Assembly: GCA_050013075.1 (NCBI GenBank)
Contig: JBEKFZ010000007.1
Location: forward strand, 1-64,000
From: JBEKIK01 sp050013075
Lineage (GTDB): Bacteria > Planctomycetota > Planctomycetia > Pirellulales > Thermoguttaceae
Direction: 5' to 3'
DNA: 64,000 nucleotides
The notes under the pieces are model-generated. The model was given only the letters and a program-made list of their open reading frames with translations. It had not been told where the DNA came from and did no database searches. This document shows, piece by piece, positions 60,199 to 64,000 of this stretch (within the stretch, counting starts at the first letter, position 1; the number at the start of each line of letters is the position of its first letter). The position numbers were made by a program, and so were the translations under genes.

Positions 60199-62667
60199 TC
60201 ATAAACTGGTGAGCAAATCGAGCCGGTCGGCCCATTGTTTGCGGTTGTAGTTGGTGGTATTTTCAAATGTCGCGTCGGGTTTCATGCGGCCGAGGGCGAA
60301 CTTGGCTTGTTGCAGGGCGTTTTTCGCCTCCCGGGGCTTATTCAGGTTTCGATAGGCATTGGCGGTTTGAACGTAGGCATCGAGCACTTCGGGAGAGTTT
60401 TGGTAACGGTTCGCGGCCGTGGAAAAAGCCTTGACGGCGGCTTCATAATCGCCTTGGGCGAAAAGCACGTTTCCCACGGCAAAGTAGCAATTACGCAAGA
60501 TCGCCTTTCCCACGGGGGTAAGTTCCGCGTTGTCGCGATCCTTGGCGAGCGTTTCTTGAACCTGCTTGTACTGCTCCAAGGCCTTGAAATATAACTCTTG
60601 GATCTGTTTGGCCGGAACCGCGCCGGAATTGCCCTTTGGGTCCTTGTCGAGTTTATCCTGGGTCTCGACGGCCAGCTTATAATAGCAGTTTGCCGTCAGA
60701 TAGCGGGCTTTTGCGGTATCGGGCAGATCGGGATAACGGTTGGTGAATTCTTCCAGGCGGCGGATCGCCTCGGCGTGGCGGCCCTGGGCAAGGAGCAATT
60801 CGCCCAGCACAAGCAACGAATCGCGCCATTCCTTGCTCTCCGGAGTGAGGTAATCGCCGTTGAGATTATCCGACAACATATTCTCCGCGCTCAGCCAATC
60901 GCCTTTTTCCTCATACGCCCGGGAGGCCAACAACCGTGCCCGGCAGGCGGCGGCGTCGCGTGGATACAAATCAACGCATTCCTTGAGCATCTCCAGGGCC
61001 TTGTCCAACCGGCCGGCGGCCAACAGCGATTCGCCTAAATAAGCCAGGGCCTGCGGATGGCGTTGCTGAGCTTCGTTTTTCAGATACGTCTGAAACATGC
61101 GTGCGGCGCTGGTGAAGTCTTGCCCTTGCAAGTATGAATTCGCACTGTTCCACAATTGATCGGTGTAGTTTTTATTGGCGGGCAGAGTATTTGCCAGTTT
61201 GGCGTAACAGTCGCCTGCGCGGCGGAACTGTTCGCGGCCCAGACGGCGAATGGATTCCGCCTTGTTGCGGGGCCCCTTGTCGGCCTGGTTGAGCAATGTC
61301 TGTCCCCAAACGCCGTGTGCCTCGGCCTGCAATAACAATACTTGTTCGCCGGGGAGCAGGGGCCGCATCATGCGGATAATTTGCAAGGCGAATTCGTACT
61401 TCTGTACGCTAAGGTAATGCCGATAGGCCGCCAAAACGCTCGATTTCAAGCGGTCCAAGGGGAGCCAAGGGTTGTTGTAACTTTCCGGGTCGGCGATGCC
61501 GCCGAGCACGCGCCGATACTGGCCCAAGGCTTCGACGTCGCGGCCCATTCGGCGGTAAAGTTCGGCCCCTTGGAAACCGGCGGCTGCGCCTTCGGACGTA
61601 TCGGGGTATGAGTTATAAGTTCGGATGAATTGTTCCAATGCCGAGCGATCGTCGCCTAGTTCCAAATAGCACGTCCCGGTCAAATACATTGCCTGCCTTG
61701 CGGCTTTGCCGGCGGGGGAATCCTGAGGTTTGGCGGGACTCAGCGTTTGGATCGCCGAGAGGAGTTTTTCCCGCCATTTTTGTTGATCGTCGTCGGAGGG
61801 AGGCGTTTTTTTCCGCAGCGCCTGGGCCTCGTGCATCAATACCCTGGCGCGCTGGACGGCCACCGCGGGATTTTTCTCGCCGGATGGAATTTGATCCAAG
61901 GCGGCGTTGCACTCGTCGATTTTTCCCAAACCCAGCAGGATTTGCGCCCGCTGGAGCAAGGCTTCCTGCTGTTTCGCTTCCGATAGCTTTTTGTCGGCCA
62001 ACAACGAGGAGTTTTGTTCCAAAGCCTGCTGGAGCTTCGGCGGAACATCGTTCAAATTTACATTGGCCAAAAGGGCGTATATTTCGGCGCGATATTGCGG
62101 CGATATTTTCAAGGCCGAGAGCAAAACGGGACGGCCGGCCTGAATCTGACCGCTCTCGCACAAACTCTTGCCTAAAAGATATAGACCTTCGGCGTTGCGA
62201 TTGGCCGGAAATCCGCGATTGTTGGCTTCCTCCAAATAACGCGACGCCAGCAGAAAGAGCTTGGCCCGATCTTTTCCGGGCGCATTCTCGGCTTCATAGG
62301 CCGCCACGGCGCCAAGCGCAAATGCCGGACCGCCCATTTCTTCGGCCGAAAGCGTGCCTTGCTCTTGCGATCGTTTGGCAAGGGTTTGGGCCTCGGCAAA
62401 GGCGCGGTGATCCAATGCCTGGAGGATTTGTTTCATGGTCACTAATTCACCGAGCGGCCGATGTTTTGGCGCCGCGAAAAACAACCTGCCCGCAACAACG
62501 GCGATAATGAGGAAAGATATGCCTCCGCCAATTGCCAGCAGCGCTTTTAAACGATTCGCTTTCGCCCAAGCGGCGAAACCGCGCGCGGTCTCGCCGGGCG
62601 GTCCCGTTTCGACGGAGACTTTTGCCCCGGCGGCGACATTTTGATCGGGTAGATCTTTGGATGGCAT
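60199..62667 (-). CDS. Large TPR membrane protein
   Basis: 822 residues: an N-terminal cytoplasmic tail, one membrane helix (about 43-66, LLAIGGGISFLIIAVVAGRLFF), and about fifteen TPR-like units in the exported part (e.g. AQQRHPQALAYLGESLLAAGRLDKA; YPDLPDTAKARYLTANCYYKLA). It lies between the hydrolase gene and flgN, in the direction of the flagellar locus, but nothing ties it to flagella by sequence. Planctomycetes have many such proteins. Confidence 0.85.
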   Translation of the reverse strand: MPSKDLPDQNVAAGAKVSVETGPPGETARGFAAWAKANRLKALLAIGGGISFLIIAVVAGRLFFAAPKHRPLGELVTMKQILQALDHRAFAEAQTLAKRSQEQGTLSAEEMGGPAFALGAVAAYEAENAPGKDRAKLFLLASRYLEEANNRGFPANRNAEGLYLLGKSLCESGQIQAGRPVLLSALKISPQYRAEIYALLANVNLNDVPPKLQQALEQNSSLLADKKLSEAKQQEALLQRAQILLGLGKIDECNAALDQIPSGEKNPAVAVQRARVLMHEAQALRKKTPPSDDDQQKWREKLLSAIQTLSPAKPQDSPAGKAARQAMYLTGTCYLELGDDRSALEQFIRTYNSYPDTSEGAAAGFQGAELYRRMGRDVEALGQYRRVLGGIADPESYNNPWLPLDRLKSSVLAAYRHYLSVQKYEFALQIIRMMRPLLPGEQVLLLQAEAHGVWGQTLLNQADKGPRNKAESIRRLGREQFRRAGDCYAKLANTLPANKNYTDQLWNSANSYLQGQDFTSAARMFQTYLKNEAQQRHPQALAYLGESLLAAGRLDKALEMLKECVDLYPRDAAACRARLLASRAYEEKGDWLSAENMLSDNLNGDYLTPESKEWRDSLLVLGELLLAQGRHAEAIRRLEEFTNRYPDLPDTAKARYLTANCYYKLAVETQDKLDKDPKGNSGAVPAKQIQELYFKALEQYKQVQETLAKDRDNAELTPVGKAILRNCYFAVGNVLFAQGDYEAAVKAFSTAANRYQNSPEVLDAYVQTANAYRNLNKPREAKNALQQAKFALGRMKPDATFENTTNYNRKQWADRLDLLTSL

Positions 62668-62832
62668 AAGCGCAATCCGAATTCAAGCGTCTGCCCGGAC
62701 CTAACGCCAGAACGGCGTCACAGTCCTAAGCAGGCTGAAAAGCTAGGAAAAGGCGGGCAGTTTGTACCAAAAAACCCTTCAAGATGTCAACCCACGTTTA
62801 ATAAGCCTGAAATAATTGATGTCGTATGTGGA

Positions 62833-62905
62833 GCAGGTTGCCTAACCTGCTTTTTTGGCAGATTGGCAATCTGCCCCACGACAGATGAATGCAATGCCGG
62901 CATTG
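62833..62905. repeat. Three small palindromes: GCAGGTT, GGCAGATT, GCAATGCC types
   Basis: GCAGGTT-GCCT-AACCTGC followed by T6 (62833-62856, looks like a terminator on the plus strand, but no plus-strand gene precedes it); GGCAGATTGGCAATCTGCC (62857-62875); GCAATGCCGGCATTGGCATTGC-like (62891-62911). Upstream of the TPR gene. Confidence 0.75.
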
Positions 62906-62925
62906 GCATTGCGGGCGTGGCATAC

Positions 62926-62950
62926 GTCATTCTGAGCAAAGCGAAGAATC
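62926..62950. repeat. TTCTTCGCTTTGCTCAGA element overlapping the hydrolase stop
   Basis: The same element as near 10549-10567. On the minus strand it encodes the last residues of the hydrolase (SSLCSE) and its TGA stop. Confidence 0.8.
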
Positions 62951-63700
62951 TAGTGAGTTTTCGGCATTGGTAGAAGTAATTTGCTCGATGATCCATCGGT
63001 CAATGTCACTCAGCATTTGAGGCATAAGTTCATGCCCGCAAGGATATTGGCGCAACGTGACCGAGATGCCGGCTGTATGCATCAGGCGAAGATTTTCGCA
63101 GACTTCACCGGCTGGATACCGAGTGCTGTGGCGTCCGACACAGAGCAAGATGGGCAATTTACGGGCTAAAGACAGATTTGCCAGCGGCGTCCGGCCGATT
63201 GGGAAAGCACCGCAAATAGAGATAATCCCGGCAAAATGCTGAGGATGGTTCAAAGCTACTCGAATGGCCATAGTACCGCCGCAGTCGAAGCCGGCTAAGA
63301 AAATTTTCTGACTGCGGATATGAAATTTACGCGAAGCAACCTCTATGGAGTCAAAAATGTGTTGTTCTATCCGAGGAATTTGCTCGTAGGTATGCGGCCA
63401 CCCGTAGCCTTCCTTCTCATCCCCCCCCACATCTTTCATACACACGCCACGGGGGGCAACGGCCACATAATTCCTCATGCTCACCAAGGGCATGATTTTC
63501 CGCAATTGACGTTCATCGCTGCCCTGAGAGTGAAGCCATACGATCAACGGGTAGGCATACCCGCGCTCATAATGCAATGGGGCGAATAGGGCATGTATCG
63601 TATCCTGAGAAGCTGGGCAAAATAGGCCCGATTGAAACTCAAACGCAGGTTCGACAAAATTATTTTTTGGGAGTATGTCGGAATGACGGATCCGAGGCAT
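62927..63700 (-). CDS. Alpha/beta hydrolase (phospholipase/carboxylesterase-like) with altered nucleophile motif
   Basis: 257 residues, no signal peptide. Fold landmarks: YPLIVWLHSQGSDER (oxyanion strand), the nucleophile elbow AGFDCGGTMA (137-142) and a final YPCGHELMPQM with H223. The elbow should read G-x-S-x-G; here Ser is replaced by Asp139 (GFDCG). The acid residue is not obvious. Asp nucleophiles occur in haloalkane dehalogenases and epoxide hydrolases, but the rest of the sequence is closer to Abhydrolase_2/PHB-depolymerase-like esterases, so it could be inactive. The C-terminal end is coded by an intergenic repeat. Confidence 0.75.
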   Translation of the reverse strand: MPRIRHSDILPKNNFVEPAFEFQSGLFCPASQDTIHALFAPLHYERGYAYPLIVWLHSQGSDERQLRKIMPLVSMRNYVAVAPRGVCMKDVGGDEKEGYGWPHTYEQIPRIEQHIFDSIEVASRKFHIRSQKIFLAGFDCGGTMAIRVALNHPQHFAGIISICGAFPIGRTPLANLSLARKLPILLCVGRHSTRYPAGEVCENLRLMHTAGISVTLRQYPCGHELMPQMLSDIDRWIIEQITSTNAENSLDSSLCSE

Positions 63701-63956
63701 TTTAACGACCTTATTCGAGAGGGATGATGTTAGTATGATAAGGAATAATAACAGCTTGGTGCCTTATGATCACTTCGAAAAACTCTACACAAGGGCGTCG
63801 GATTGCTACTGTACAACAACACCCCGGCAGTTGTCAACGCCAGAGGCGACTTGTTGGCCGTTGTTTAAAAGAATATTATTCATAAAGAATTAAAAAGAAA
63901 TATCCCCCTTAATTGTATAGGGTGACTTGACAAAAATAAATTTCAAGGAATCGTTT

Positions 63957-64000
63957 GTGAGTAAATATATTTTTTTTCTGGCGGCCGGTGCATGGCTGGC
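63957..64000 (+). CDS. Start of a secreted protein (partial, runs off the window)
   Basis: GTG at 63957 preceded by AAGGAATCGTTT, opening SKYIFFLAAGAWLA, the start of a signal peptide. Only 14 codons are in the window, so no product can be named. The 250 bp before it (63701-63956) contain no gene; TTGACA occurs at 63927 but without a matching -10. Confidence 0.45.
   Translation, partial: MSKYIFFLAAGAWL

Noticed and set aside
62833..62856. Hairpin plus T6 as an intrinsic terminator
   Set aside because: It points along the plus strand, where no gene precedes it; more likely one of the intergenic palindromes.

Overview
The window reads as a chromosomal segment of a planctomycete, most likely from the Pirellulales side of the phylum. 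This rests on gene content: a MoxR / DUF58 / BatA-type VWA / DUF4175-like cluster, a secreted protein ending in a TIGR03000-type domain, a DUF1570 protein, a PQQ-like beta-propeller protein, planctomycete-style c-type cytochrome and NPCBM proteins, and moderately GC-rich coding DNA with many genes that lack a clear Shine-Dalgarno. No rRNA, tRNA, CRISPR array, phage or transposase gene was recognised.

Layout. 0.2-16.3 kb (minus strand): a Ser/Thr kinase, then a co-directional cluster read from 13.8 kb down to 1.4 kb (PQQ-like propeller, MoxR ATPase, DUF58, BatA/VWA, second VWA membrane protein, large DUF4175-like membrane protein), then a two-gene unit of an STN-domain secreted protein and a di-haem cytochrome c. 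16.7-38 kb: mostly single housekeeping or secreted genes: HEAT/TPR protein, DUF1570 HEXXH protein, sugar phosphate isomerase/epimerase, a small AT-rich islet (DUF4160, DUF2442, small membrane protein), oligoendopeptidase F, FabH-type ketoacyl synthase, NRDE/TANGO2-like protein, GH29 fucosidase, aminotransferase, inositol-3-phosphate synthase, a DUF433/DUF5615 toxin-antitoxin-like pair, an ABM protein, three secreted proteins in a row (small secreted protein, squalene-cyclase-like repeat protein, NPCBM protein), TruA, Asd and a Cys-rich TIGR03000 protein.

39.3-60 kb is one long flagellar locus, all on the minus strand and read from high to low coordinates: FlgN-like chaperone, cytosolic sensor kinase, sigma-54 activator with a GAFTGA motif, then flgB, flgC, fliE, fliF, fliG, fliH, fliI, fliJ, a MotE-like gene, fliK, flgD, flgE, flbD, fliL, fliN, fliO, fliP, fliQ, fliR, flhB. 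A consensus -24/-12 (sigma-54) promoter sits 56 bp upstream of flgB, directly behind the activator gene. fliM, motA, motB and flhA are not in the window. 60.2-63.7 kb holds a large TPR membrane protein and an alpha/beta hydrolase; a signal-peptide gene starts at the right edge.

The most unusual property is the intergenic DNA. Nearly every gap is filled with short tandem repeats whose unit is 7 bp, in at least ten sequence families, combined with several families of short palindromes. The modules recur in a preferred order behind stop codons. In several genes the 7-bp repeats lie inside the translated 5' end and encode parts of signal peptides. I regard this repeat system, and its use as raw material for protein leaders, as the main discovery candidate.
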